From Microbispora hainanensis (GTDB lineage: Bacteria > Actinomycetota > Actinomycetes > Streptosporangiales > Streptosporangiaceae): 64,000 nucleotides of DNA. The translations under genes and the position numbers were made by a program. The notes under the pieces were generated by a model, which was not told the DNA's origin, made no database searches, and saw only the letters and a program-made list of their open reading frames with translations. This document shows positions 53,092-61,224 of this stretch, piece after piece. The stretch covers positions 4,526,001 to 4,590,000 of the forward strand of contig NZ_CP108086.1 of NCBI RefSeq assembly GCF_036186745.1, read 5' to 3'. Within the stretch, counting starts at the first letter, position 1. Every line of letters begins with the position of its first letter.

Positions 53092-56000
53092 CGAGCGCTG
53101 ACAGGTGCCTTTCGATGACGGTCAGCGCCGCCGCCTCCGTGTCCTCCGCGGCGCCCTCCGCAGCCCCCTCCGCGGCACCCCTCGTGACGCCCGCCGTGGC
53201 CGGCACCCGCTGCCGCGTGAACGCCTCGGCCTCGGCGTACGTCCGGTCGAAGGCGTCGTCGCCGAGGACGGTCCGGCAGCGCGCCTCGATCCGGGCGACG
53301 TCCGGATCGCGGACGGCGGGCGCTCCGCGCAGCGCGCCGCCGACGCCCAGCAACCAGGCGGCCCGCTCGGGGGCCTCCTCCAGCAGCGCGACGCCGGCGA
53401 CGCCCTCCGCGACCGCGGCGGTCATGGCGAGGCTGCGGGTGCCGAGGCCGGTGGTGAGGGCGCGGCGGTGCCACGCCAGCGCCTCGGCGGCCTGGCCCGA
53501 CATCTGCGCGGCCCAGCCGAGCGCGAGATAGACGTGCGAGCGCGTCTCCTCGGCGGTGAACCACTCGGCCGTGCACTCCGCCAGGGCCGTCTCGTACCAC
53601 CGCCGGGCCCCGGGCAGGTCGCCGTCGTGCCGGGCGAGCTCGCCGAGCCCGAGGAGCGCCGTCGCGAGGATCTCCGGTGCGCCCGTGCGCCGGGACAACT
53701 CGGCGGCCCGCTCGAAGTCGGCCCTCGCGGCGTCCATGTGCCCGGAACGCATGCGGGCCCAGCCGCGCCGGCAGAGGCTCTCGGCGAGGTCCGCCGTGGC
53801 GCCCAGCCGCTCGGCCAGGTCGATCGCCTCGTTGGTCAGCGCCTCGACCCGTTCGAGATCGCCCCGCCCGTCGGCGACGTCCGACATCGCGGACAACATC
53901 ATCACGCGGAGCCAGACGTCCCCGGCGGCGCGGGCGTCGCGGAGCGCGCCGGTGAGCTCCTGCTCGGCCTCGTCGAGCCGGCCGTCGAACGCCTTGAGAT
54001 AGGAGAGGCTGAACCGGCTGAGCATCCGCGTCCACGGGTCGCGCTCCAGCGCGCGGAACAGGTCCTCCATCCGGCCGAGCATCTCCCCGGAGGGTGGACC
54101 GCTGATCATCGCGTTCAGCACGAGGAGGTACGGCTGACGGGGCGGCATGGGCAGCGTGTAGGTCCGGCCGATGGCCTCGGCCACGAGCGCGTCCAGGGCG
54201 GGGCCGCTCGTTCCGCCCCAGGCCACGAGGCAGGCGCACACGACGTGCTCCTCCTCCAGGCCCTCGGGCGGCGTGGCGCCGACCTCGCCCAGCAGTTCGG
54301 CGCCCAGCCGGGCGGCCTCGCCGCGCAGCCCGCGCAGCAGCCAGTAGCCGGCCGTGGCCGACAGCAGCCGCAGCGCGGGTGCCAGATCACCCGCGCGTAC
54401 GGCACGGCGCAGCGCGGCCTGCAGGTTGTCGCGCTCGCCGTCCAGCCGGCGCAGCCACTCGATCTGACCATGCCCACGCAGGTGCGGGTCGGCCGTGGCG
54501 GCCAGGTCGAGGATGTACGCGAGGTGGGCCTGCCGCATGGTCTCGCTCTCGCCGGCCTCGGCGAGCCGTTCGGCGCAGAACGCCCGGATCGTCTCCAGCA
54601 TCCGGTAGCGGTCGTCCACCACCTCGACGAGGGACTTGTCCACCAGGGAGGCGAGCACACCGTCGGTGTCGGGCAGGCCGCACACCCGCTCGGCCGCCTC
54701 CAGCGTCGCGCCGCCCGCGAAGACCGTCAGCCGCCGGGCGAGCGCGCGCTCCGGCTCGTCGAGCAGGTCCCAGCTCCACTCGACGACCGCGCGCAGCGTC
54801 CGGTGGCGCGGCTGGGCCGTACGGCTGCCGCGCGACAGCAGCGCGAAGCGCGGGGCGTCGCCCTCCGCCGCCGGGTCGCCGTCGTCGCCGCCCAGCCGGG
54901 CGGCGATCCGGGCCAGGGGCAGCGAGCGCAGCCGCGCGGCGGCCAGTTCGACGGCGAGCGGCAGCCCGTCGAGCGCCCGGCAAATCCGCAGCACGTGCCC
55001 GACGTCGCCGGGCGTGAGGACGAATCCGGGGCGTACGGCGGCCGCCCGCTCGGCGAACAGCCGTACGGCCGGATAGGCGAGCGCGTCCTCCACGGAGGGC
55101 TCGCCGGCGGCTTCGTCGGCGGGCGGCGGGACCCGCAGCGGGGGCACCGGGCACAGGCGCTCGCCGGTGATGCCGAGCGCCTCCCGGCCGGTGGCCAGCA
55201 CGCGCAGGGCGGGGCACGCCGCGAGCAGCCGGTCGGCGAGCCGGGCCGCCTCCTCCACGACGTGCTCGCAGTTGTCGAGCACGAGCAGCACCGGCCGCAG
55301 GGTGAGGGCGGCCACGAGGCGGGCGACCGGATCGGCGGCGCCCTGCCGCGTGCCGGGAGCGGGGATGGCCGCGGCGGTCTCGCGCAGCCCGAGCGCGCCG
55401 AGCACGGCCTGCGGCACGTCGGCGCCGTCGGTGAGCGGGGCCAGCTCCACGAGGCAGACCTCGCCCGGCCACCGGCCGGCCGCCTCGATCGCCAGCCGGG
55501 TCTTCCCGGTGCCGCCCGGGCCGATGAGCGTCACCAGCCGCGCCTCGGCGAGCAGCGCGCCGATGCGCTCCAGCTCGTCGTCGCGGCCCACGAGAGAGGT
55601 GAGCGGGACGGGGCGCCCGCCGGTCGCGGCGGAGGCGGAGGCGGGAGCGAGGGAGGGATCGGAGCGCAGCACCGCGAGGTGGATCGTGGCCAGCTCGGCC
55701 GAGGGATCGACGCCCAGCTCGTCGGCGAGCACCCGCCGGGCCTCGTCATAGACGGCCAGCGCCTCCGCCGGGCGGCCCGCAGCGTACAGCGCGCGCATGA
55801 GCTGTCCGCGCGAGCGCTCCCGCAGCGGGTGTGTCGCGACCCGTTCCTGCAGCTCGGGCAGCAGGTCGCGGTGCCGCCCGAGGGCGAGGCGGGCCTCGGT
55901 GAGGTCTTCGGCCGCCGACAGGCGCAGCTCCTCCAGCCGGGCCGCCTGGACGGGTGCGAACGGCGCGTCGGGCACGTCCGCGAGCGCGGGCCCGCGCCAC

Positions 56001-56389
56001 AGCGCGAGGGCCTGGTCGAGCAGGCCGGCGGCCCCGGCGGGGTCGCCCGCGTCGAGCGCCCGCCGCCCCTCGGCCGCCAGCCGTTCGAAGCGCGGCGCGT
56101 CCACGTCGTCCGGGTCCACCGCCAGCCGGTAGCCCGCGGGTTCCCGTACGACGAGGTCGCCGAGGTGCTGGCGCAGCCGCGACACCTGGGCCTGCAGGGC
56201 GTTGGTCGCTCCGGCGGGAGGCTCGGCGCCGTAGAGGCCGTCGATCAGGCGTTCGGTGGTGACGACCCGCCCCGCGTTGAGGAGCAGCAGGCCGAGCAGC
56301 GCCCGCACCCCCGGCCCGCCGACCGGGACCGGGCGCTCGCCGTCGGGCCGCGCCTGCGTGGGGCCGAGGATGCCGAACCGCATGCCCAT
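53084..56389 (-). CDS. large SARP/AfsR-type regulator (HTH-BTAD-ATPase-TPR)
   Basis: The 1101-residue protein has an OmpR-like winged helix (residues of about 1-90: GVRALLGLLLLNAGRVVTTE, RLIDGLYG), a BTAD domain (about 95-240: YRLAVDPDDVDAPRFERLAA, LMRALYAAGRPAEALAVYDE), an NB-ARC-type ATPase with Walker A LIGPGGTGKTRLAIEA near 290 and Walker B PVLLVLDNCEHVVEEA, and C-terminal TPR-like helices to residue 1060. The last 40 residues include a GAAEGAAEGAAE repeat. Such proteins activate secondary-metabolite or export genes. ATG 56383 is an alternative start. The MFS gene is coupled downstream. Confidence 0.94.
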   Translation of the reverse strand: MGMRFGILGPTQARPDGERPVPVGGPGVRALLGLLLLNAGRVVTTERLIDGLYGAEPPAGATNALQAQVSRLRQHLGDLVVREPAGYRLAVDPDDVDAPRFERLAAEGRRALDAGDPAGAAGLLDQALALWRGPALADVPDAPFAPVQAARLEELRLSAAEDLTEARLALGRHRDLLPELQERVATHPLRERSRGQLMRALYAAGRPAEALAVYDEARRVLADELGVDPSAELATIHLAVLRSDPSLAPASASAATGGRPVPLTSLVGRDDELERIGALLAEARLVTLIGPGGTGKTRLAIEAAGRWPGEVCLVELAPLTDGADVPQAVLGALGLRETAAAIPAPGTRQGAADPVARLVAALTLRPVLLVLDNCEHVVEEAARLADRLLAACPALRVLATGREALGITGERLCPVPPLRVPPPADEAAGEPSVEDALAYPAVRLFAERAAAVRPGFVLTPGDVGHVLRICRALDGLPLAVELAAARLRSLPLARIAARLGGDDGDPAAEGDAPRFALLSRGSRTAQPRHRTLRAVVEWSWDLLDEPERALARRLTVFAGGATLEAAERVCGLPDTDGVLASLVDKSLVEVVDDRYRMLETIRAFCAERLAEAGESETMRQAHLAYILDLAATADPHLRGHGQIEWLRRLDGERDNLQAALRRAVRAGDLAPALRLLSATAGYWLLRGLRGEAARLGAELLGEVGATPPEGLEEEHVVCACLVAWGGTSGPALDALVAEAIGRTYTLPMPPRQPYLLVLNAMISGPPSGEMLGRMEDLFRALERDPWTRMLSRFSLSYLKAFDGRLDEAEQELTGALRDARAAGDVWLRVMMLSAMSDVADGRGDLERVEALTNEAIDLAERLGATADLAESLCRRGWARMRSGHMDAARADFERAAELSRRTGAPEILATALLGLGELARHDGDLPGARRWYETALAECTAEWFTAEETRSHVYLALGWAAQMSGQAAEALAWHRRALTTGLGTRSLAMTAAVAEGVAGVALLEEAPERAAWLLGVGGALRGAPAVRDPDVARIEARCRTVLGDDAFDRTYAEAEAFTRQRVPATAGVTRGAAEGAAEGAAEDTEAAALTVIERHLSALGG

Positions 56390-56422
56390 GATTGTCCCGC
56401 ATCGTGTCGGTCTCTGGGGTGG

Positions 56423-56466
56423 GCTCGGCACGGGTTCGGCACGGGCTCGGCACGGGCTCGGCACGG
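56423..56466 (-). promoter_or_regulatory. 11-bp direct repeats upstream of the SARP gene
   Basis: Four units of GCTCGGCACGG (second copy GTTCGGCACGG) lie at 56423-56466, ending 34 bases before the SARP start. On the coding strand the unit is CCGTGCCGAGC, a GCCGAGC-like heptamer every 11 bases, which is the spacing of known SARP binding sites. No clear -10 box is seen between the repeats and the start. Confidence 0.6.
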
Positions 56467-56470
56467 TGCC

Positions 56471-57592
56471 TCAGCGGCGGATCGCCTCGGCGATCGCCTT
56501 CAGCCGGGCCGCGGAGGCGAGGCCGCCGTGATACCAGTGGATCTCGTCGGCACCCGCGGCCGTGTAGGCCTCGGCGAGGAACGACAGCGCCGCGCCGTCC
56601 GCCGGGCGCGGGGGCAGGGTCAGCACGTACGCGCCCACGCGGGGGCCGAGCCGGCCCAGGGCGCGCAGCCCGGCCTCGTCCACCTCGGGGGCGTTCCAGC
56701 AGTTGCCGACGAGCACGTCGACGTCCACCCCCTCGGGCACGGTCGCGAACGGGCCGGTCGCCCACGGGTCGGCGTTGGCGTGCAGGGCGATCTTCAGGCC
56801 GGGCCGCACCGCCCTGGCCTCGGCCAGCAGCAGGTCGCGCAGTTCGCCCGCGAGCCCCGTGCGCAGGTCGCGCACCGGGCCGGCGAGGTCGCCGAGCGCG
56901 TCCTCGACCGAGCGCGGCGCGCCGTCGACGCCCGCCCGCACCCTGGCGCGGACCTCGGCGAAGTCCAGCCCGGCCGCCTCATAGCGGCGCAGGCAGGCCG
57001 CGCAGAAGCACAGCGACAGCAGCGCGATCTGCGCGGGCGACCAGTCGGCGCCGTCGGTCTTCTCGTGGTGGCCGCCGTGCCGGAAGCCGAGCGCGCCGCA
57101 CGCCTCCAGGATCAGCGCGTCGGGGTCGCCCGCCTCGACGACCTCGTGGACCAGCGTGCGGCAGTAGTCGCGCACGTCGGCCGCCGCCGGGCACAGCGCG
57201 TACGGATAGAGCTCGCCGAAGGCGTTGGTGACGACCAGGTCGGGGTTGGCCGCGCCGAGCAGCGTGCTGTGGGTCAGCACGGTCCACGCGTGGACCGGCA
57301 GCCCGACGGCGCGCAGGGCGTCCCTCGCCTCCCCGAACGGGTCGCCCGAGTCCACCCACGACGGCGTGCCGGGCACGAGCCGCGACCCCTTCCACGCCTC
57401 CTCGCGTACGGGGACGTAGCAGGCGGCGTGCCGGGCGTCGACCAGCCGGTGCGCCGGATGGAAAGGGGTGGCGGCGCGGGTGGTGTGGTAGGAGGCGGCG
57501 AGCGCCACCGCGTCGACGCCGAGCGCCTTGAGGCGTGCGGCGGCGCCGGGGTCGCCGACGATGTCCCAGGGGTAGGCGTAGATGACGTTCAC
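56471..57592 (-). CDS. unassigned barrel-like protein in the uronate operon
   Basis: The 373-residue protein starts at GTG 57592, overlapping the stop of the dehydratase gene (GTGA). It opens with VIYAYPWDIVGDPGAAARLK and continues with alternating strands and helices (VDAVALAASYHTT, VHAWTVLTHSTLLGAANPDL, GVDVDVLVGNCWNAPEVDEA), which suggests a TIM barrel. FCAACLRRYEAAGLDFAEV resembles the C-x-x-C segment of some glycoside-hydrolase-like proteins. There is no signal peptide. Its coupling to aldarate genes suggests action on a uronic-acid sugar or its lactone, but no function can be assigned. Confidence 0.8.
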   Translation of the reverse strand: MNVIYAYPWDIVGDPGAAARLKALGVDAVALAASYHTTRAATPFHPAHRLVDARHAACYVPVREEAWKGSRLVPGTPSWVDSGDPFGEARDALRAVGLPVHAWTVLTHSTLLGAANPDLVVTNAFGELYPYALCPAAADVRDYCRTLVHEVVEAGDPDALILEACGALGFRHGGHHEKTDGADWSPAQIALLSLCFCAACLRRYEAAGLDFAEVRARVRAGVDGAPRSVEDALGDLAGPVRDLRTGLAGELRDLLLAEARAVRPGLKIALHANADPWATGPFATVPEGVDVDVLVGNCWNAPEVDEAGLRALGRLGPRVGAYVLTLPPRPADGAALSFLAEAYTAAGADEIHWYHGGLASAARLKAIAEAIRR

Positions 57593-58848
57593 CAGCGTGG
57601 CCTCCGAGCGGAGAAGGACGGGTCGACGGACCGCATGTACGTCGTGTCGTCGCGGGAGCGTACCCCGCACTTCTCATACTGCTCGTTCATGATTGCGAGG
57701 GCGTCGCGGTCGAGTTCCACTCCGAGTCCCGGGCCGTCGGGCACCGGGACCGCGCCGTCCACGAACCGCAGCGCGCCGGGGACGACCACGTCCTGGCCGT
57801 CCTGCCAGGGCGTGTGGGTGTCGCAGGCGTGGGTGACCGACGGGGTGGCGGCGGCCAGGTGGGTCATCGCGGCGAGGCTGATGCCGAGGTGGGAGTTGCT
57901 GTGCATGGACAGCTCGATGCCGAAGGTCGCGCACAGTGTGGCGATGTGCGCCGAGCGCACCAGGCCGCCCCAATAGTGGTGATCGGTCAGCAGCACGCCG
58001 ATCGCGTTGCGCCGGACGGCCTCGGGCAGGTGCTCGGGCGTCACGACGCACATGTTGGTGGCGAGCGGCATCGGCACCTCGGCGGCGACCCGGGCCATGC
58101 CCTCGATGCCCTCGGTCGGGTCCTCCAGATATTCGAGCACGCCGTCGAGCTCGCGGCCCACCCGGATCGAGGTCTCCACGCTCCAGACGGCGTTGGGGTC
58201 GAGGCGCAGCGGATGGTCGGGGAACGCCTCGCGCAGCGCGCGGGTCGCCTCGATCTCCTGCTCGGGCGGGAACACGCCGCCCTTGAGCTTGATCGAGCGG
58301 AAGCCGTACCGGCCGATCAGCATCCGGGCCTGCTCGACCACTCCTTCGGGGTCGAGTGCGGCGCCGAAGCCGTCGTCCGGCGCGCCCGGGTGGCCCGCCC
58401 ACTTGTAGAACAGATAGGCGCTGTACGGCACGGCGTCGCGCACCCTGCCGCCGAGCAGGTCCACGACGGGCCGGCCCACCGCCTTGCCCTGGATGTCGAG
58501 GCACGCCACCTCGAAGGGGGAGAAGATCCGGTCGACGGTCTTGGCCCGCGAGGAGGTGCCGGTCAGGCCGTGCAGGTCGGTGACGACGTCGGCCCCGACG
58601 AGGCCGGCCACGGTGGCGTACATCGCGTTGTGGCCGTAGACGTCGTGTCCGATCAGCGCCTCGGCGGCGGCCCGCACCCGCACGAGGTGGTCGAGGTCGC
58701 CGTAGGTCTCGCCGAGGCCGGTGAGCCCCTCGTCGGTGACGACCTCGACGATCGTGCGCAGCGCCCACGGTTCGTGCACGCCGGCGGCGTTGAGCAGCGG
58801 CGGGTCGCGGAAGGCGACCGGCGTGACGTTGATCTCGCGAATCCTCAT
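57589..58848 (-). CDS. gudD: glucarate dehydratase-like enolase-superfamily enzyme
   Basis: The 419-residue protein belongs to the glucarate dehydratase group of the enolase superfamily. The basic pair K187/K189 is in RSIKLKGGVFPPEQE, metal-binding acids follow in LRLDPNAVWSVETS and EYLEDPTEGIEG, and the His base lies in MHSNSHLGISLAAMTH. It dehydrates D-glucarate (or a diastereomer) to 5-dehydro-4-deoxy-D-glucarate. The start overlaps the stop of the KdgD-like gene (ATGA). The other pathway genes flank it, so the assignment is well supported. Confidence 0.9.
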   Translation of the reverse strand: MRIREINVTPVAFRDPPLLNAAGVHEPWALRTIVEVVTDEGLTGLGETYGDLDHLVRVRAAAEALIGHDVYGHNAMYATVAGLVGADVVTDLHGLTGTSSRAKTVDRIFSPFEVACLDIQGKAVGRPVVDLLGGRVRDAVPYSAYLFYKWAGHPGAPDDGFGAALDPEGVVEQARMLIGRYGFRSIKLKGGVFPPEQEIEATRALREAFPDHPLRLDPNAVWSVETSIRVGRELDGVLEYLEDPTEGIEGMARVAAEVPMPLATNMCVVTPEHLPEAVRRNAIGVLLTDHHYWGGLVRSAHIATLCATFGIELSMHSNSHLGISLAAMTHLAAATPSVTHACDTHTPWQDGQDVVVPGALRFVDGAVPVPDGPGLGVELDRDALAIMNEQYEKCGVRSRDDTTYMRSVDPSFSARRPRW

Positions 58849-59747
58849 CCCACGATCTCCAATCCGGCCTCGATCAGCCGCTCCAGCCGGGCCACGTGCT
58901 CGGGCGCCGCGTCGACCAGCGGCGGGCGCACCGGGCCCACGTCGAGGCCGCGCAGTGCGACGCCGGCCTTGATGAGCGAGACGGCGTAGCCGGGCACGAG
59001 GTCGCGCAGCTCGACCAGCGGGCGGTAGAAACCGGCGAGCAGGCGCCGCACGAGGTCGTCGTCTCCGGCGGTCACGGCCTTGTGGAAGGCCAGCGCCACC
59101 TCGGGGAGGAAGCAGAACACGGCGGAGGAATACAGGCTCACGCCGATCCCCCGATAGGCGGGCACGGTCATCTCGGCCGTCGGCAGCCCGTTGAAGAACG
59201 TGAAGTCGCCGTCGGTCGCGTCCCTGACGGCGAGCACGATGCGCTGCATGGCGTCGACGTCGCCCAGGCCGTCCTTGAACCCGACGACGTTGGGGATCTC
59301 GGTGAGCGCCACGGCGGCGGCGGGCGTGAAGCGGGCGTTGGCCCGTTGGTAGACGATGATCGGCAGGTCGGTGGAGGCCGCGATCTCACGGACGTAGCGC
59401 ACCAGCCCGTCGGCGGGCGCGCTGACCAGGTAGGGCGGCAGCAGCAGCAGGCCGTCGGCGCCCGCGTCGGCGGCACTGTGCGCGCACTCGCGGGCGAACG
59501 GGAGGGAGCCGCCCGCTCCCGACAGCACGGGCACCCGCCCGTCCGCCGACTCGACGGCGATCCGCACCACCCGTGCGTACTCGTCGATGCCCAGTGCGTT
59601 GAACTCGCCGGTGCCACAGGCGGCGAACACCCCGCCCGCGCCCTCGGCCACCCCTCGGCTCACGTGCTTGGCCAGCACGTCCTCGGCCAGCTCACCGTCC
59701 GAGCCGAACGGTGTGACCGGAAAGAAGAGAACGCCGTCGAGCTGCAT
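58845..59747 (-). CDS. kdgD: 5-dehydro-4-deoxyglucarate dehydratase
   Basis: The 300-residue protein is a DapA/NAL-superfamily lyase of the KdgD type, which dehydrates and decarboxylates 5-dehydro-4-deoxyglucarate to 2,5-dioxopentanoate. The Schiff-base lysine is K158 in VVGFKDGLGD, the Tyr lies in PIIVYQRANARF, and the start VLFFPVTPFGSDGELAEDVL is characteristic. ATG 59747 has GGGGGG/GGCGG-rich sequence upstream; the longer frame from 59774 is less likely. It heads the three-gene minus-strand operon. An 18-bp dyad lies just upstream. Confidence 0.92.
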   Translation of the reverse strand: MQLDGVLFFPVTPFGSDGELAEDVLAKHVSRGVAEGAGGVFAACGTGEFNALGIDEYARVVRIAVESADGRVPVLSGAGGSLPFARECAHSAADAGADGLLLLPPYLVSAPADGLVRYVREIAASTDLPIIVYQRANARFTPAAAVALTEIPNVVGFKDGLGDVDAMQRIVLAVRDATDGDFTFFNGLPTAEMTVPAYRGIGVSLYSSAVFCFLPEVALAFHKAVTAGDDDLVRRLLAGFYRPLVELRDLVPGYAVSLIKAGVALRGLDVGPVRPPLVDAAPEHVARLERLIEAGLEIVG

Positions 59748-59765
59748 CCGCCCACCCCCCTTTGG

Positions 59766-59801
59766 TGTCCACATATATGGACAGAGTTCTTCAATATGTC
59801 C
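59766..59801 (-). promoter_or_regulatory. operator-like dyad before kdgD
   Basis: TGTCCA-CATATA-TGGACA (59766-59783) is a perfect 18-bp dyad 18 bases upstream of the kdgD ATG, and ATATGTCC (59794-59801) adds a third half-site. The position in the leader suggests repression. Confidence 0.6.
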
Positions 59802-59862
59802 CCGAAGCTAGCCGGATCATCCGATGAAAGTCAACTTTGTCACCCTTTGGCCGCGCCGCTGC

Positions 59863-59930
59863 GGCCCGCGGCGCTGGTCGGCCCGCGGCGCTGGTCGGCC
59901 CGCGGCGCTGGTCGGCCCGCGGCGCTGCGG
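59863..59930. repeat. 17-bp tandem repeat
   Basis: GGCCCGCGGCGCTGGTC occurs three times exactly (59863-59879, 59880-59896, 59897-59913), followed by a partial copy to about 59930. Confidence 0.92.
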
Positions 59931-59990
59931 GCCGAGCTTGTAGGCGGGCGTCACCGGCATCTCTCCGGAGCCAGGCTGCCGGCGGCAGGG

Positions 59991-60088
59991 GCGAGTGCGG
60001 GGGGCGAGTGCAGGGGGCGAGTGCGGGGGGCGAGTGCAGGGAGTGAGTGCGGGGGGCGAGTGCAGGGAGTGAGTGCGGGGGGTGCGTG
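59991..60088. repeat. 14-bp degenerate tandem repeat
   Basis: About seven units of GCGAGTGCRGGGRG, with variants GTGAGTGC and CAGGGA, run from 59991 to 60088. Confidence 0.88.
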
Positions 60089-60419
60089 CGCCGATCGGAC
60101 AGATGACGCGGCATGTGCCCGCCTCCGGTTCACGTGTTGGGGGTGGTTCACGTTCTGAATCGGCCCCGCAATTGTGATTGCTCGCTAGCAAGACCGTAGA
60201 AATTGGCATCAGTTGCGTCAAGGAGAGATGTCAGGTCAGATATGTGAACCATGCACGTGCTTGTGAACATTTGTGGGTTGCTGCGAGACTGACGCCGTTC
60301 CGCATCGACACGGTCCATACGTCGCTTGGACGATCACGGAGCGCCGCGCACCGGCGCGGGCACCAAGATCCCCATCACCGGGGCCGCGCTCCATGCAGGG
60401 CCGATCCGACAGGAGGCAC

Positions 60420-61223
60420 ATGCGAATTCTCATGACCGGCGCGGCGGGCGGCGTCGGCACCCTGCTGCGACCCCGGCTGGCCAGAGAGGGGCGCGTGCTG
60501 CGCCTGCTCGACGTCGTCCCGCTGGAGGCGGGCCCGGGCGAGGAGGCCGTGACCGCCGACATCACCGACCCCGCCGCGATGGAAGCGGCGATGGACGGCG
60601 TGGACGCCGTGCTGCACCTGGGCGGCCACAGCGTCGAACAGCCGTGGGCGGACATCCTGCAGGTCAACATCAACGGCACCTACGTCGTGCTGGAGGCCGC
60701 GAGGCGGGCCGGAGTGCGCCACGTCGTGCTGGCCAGCAGCAACCACGCGGTCGGGTTCCACCCGCGCGGCGAGGGCGAGGCGCCCGACTACCTGTTCCCG
60801 CGCCCCGACACCTTCTATGGCGTGAGCAAGGTGACCAAGGAGGCGCTCGGCTCCCTCTACCACGACCGCTACGGCATCCAGGTGACCTGCCTGCGCATCG
60901 GCTCGTGCTTCGAGAAGCCCAGGGACGTGCGCATGCTGTCGACCTGGCTGTCCCCGGACGACTGCGCGCGGCTGGTCGAGGCGTCGCTTGCGGCCGACGG
61001 CTTCCACGTGGTGTGGGGCGTGTCCGCCAACACACGCCGCTGGTGGTCGCTGGAGGAGGGCCGGGCCATCGGCTACGAGCCCAAGGACGACTCGGAGGTG
61101 TTCGCCGAGAAGCTGATCGCCGAGCACGGCGAGCCCGATCTCGGCGAGCTGCCGCACTCCCTGGTCGGCGGGGCGTTCTGCGGTCCCCGTTACGATGTCG
61201 GGAATCTGACGGCGGAAAAGTGA
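60420..61223 (+). CDS. udh: uronate dehydrogenase
   Basis: The 267-residue short-chain dehydrogenase-like protein matches uronate dehydrogenases, which oxidise D-glucuronate or D-galacturonate with NAD+ to aldarolactones. It has the NAD loop MTGAAGGVGTLLRP, LHLGGHSVEQPWADILQVNI and VLASSNHAVGFHPRG, the catalytic Y133-x3-K137 in FYGVSKVTKEALG, and LRIGSCFEKPRDVRMLSTWL near 175. ATG 60420 has AGGAGG upstream. The aldehyde dehydrogenase gene begins one base after the stop, so the two are one operon. Confidence 0.93.
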   Translation: MRILMTGAAGGVGTLLRPRLAREGRVLRLLDVVPLEAGPGEEAVTADITDPAAMEAAMDGVDAVLHLGGHSVEQPWADILQVNINGTYVVLEAARRAGVRHVVLASSNHAVGFHPRGEGEAPDYLFPRPDTFYGVSKVTKEALGSLYHDRYGIQVTCLRIGSCFEKPRDVRMLSTWLSPDDCARLVEASLAADGFHVVWGVSANTRRWWSLEEGRAIGYEPKDDSEVFAEKLIAEHGEPDLGELPHSLVGGAFCGPRYDVGNLTAEK

Positions 61224-61224
61224 G

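Larger units (their letters stand above)
59748..60419. other. divergent uronate promoter region with two repeat arrays and operator-like sites
   Basis: The 672-base region between the two uronate operons holds no convincing gene. It contains an operator dyad by kdgD, a 17-bp tandem array, a 14-bp array, and, on the udh side, direct repeats GGTTCACGT (60127-60135, 60145-60153) and TGTGAAC (60243-60249, 60262-60268), the latter being complements of GTTCACA. These are candidate sites for the missing uronate regulator. Confidence 0.6.

Noticed and set aside
59863..60088. CRISPR-like repeat arrays
   Set aside because: The repeats are contiguous or nearly so, with no unique spacers and no cas genes nearby. 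They are simple tandem repeats.
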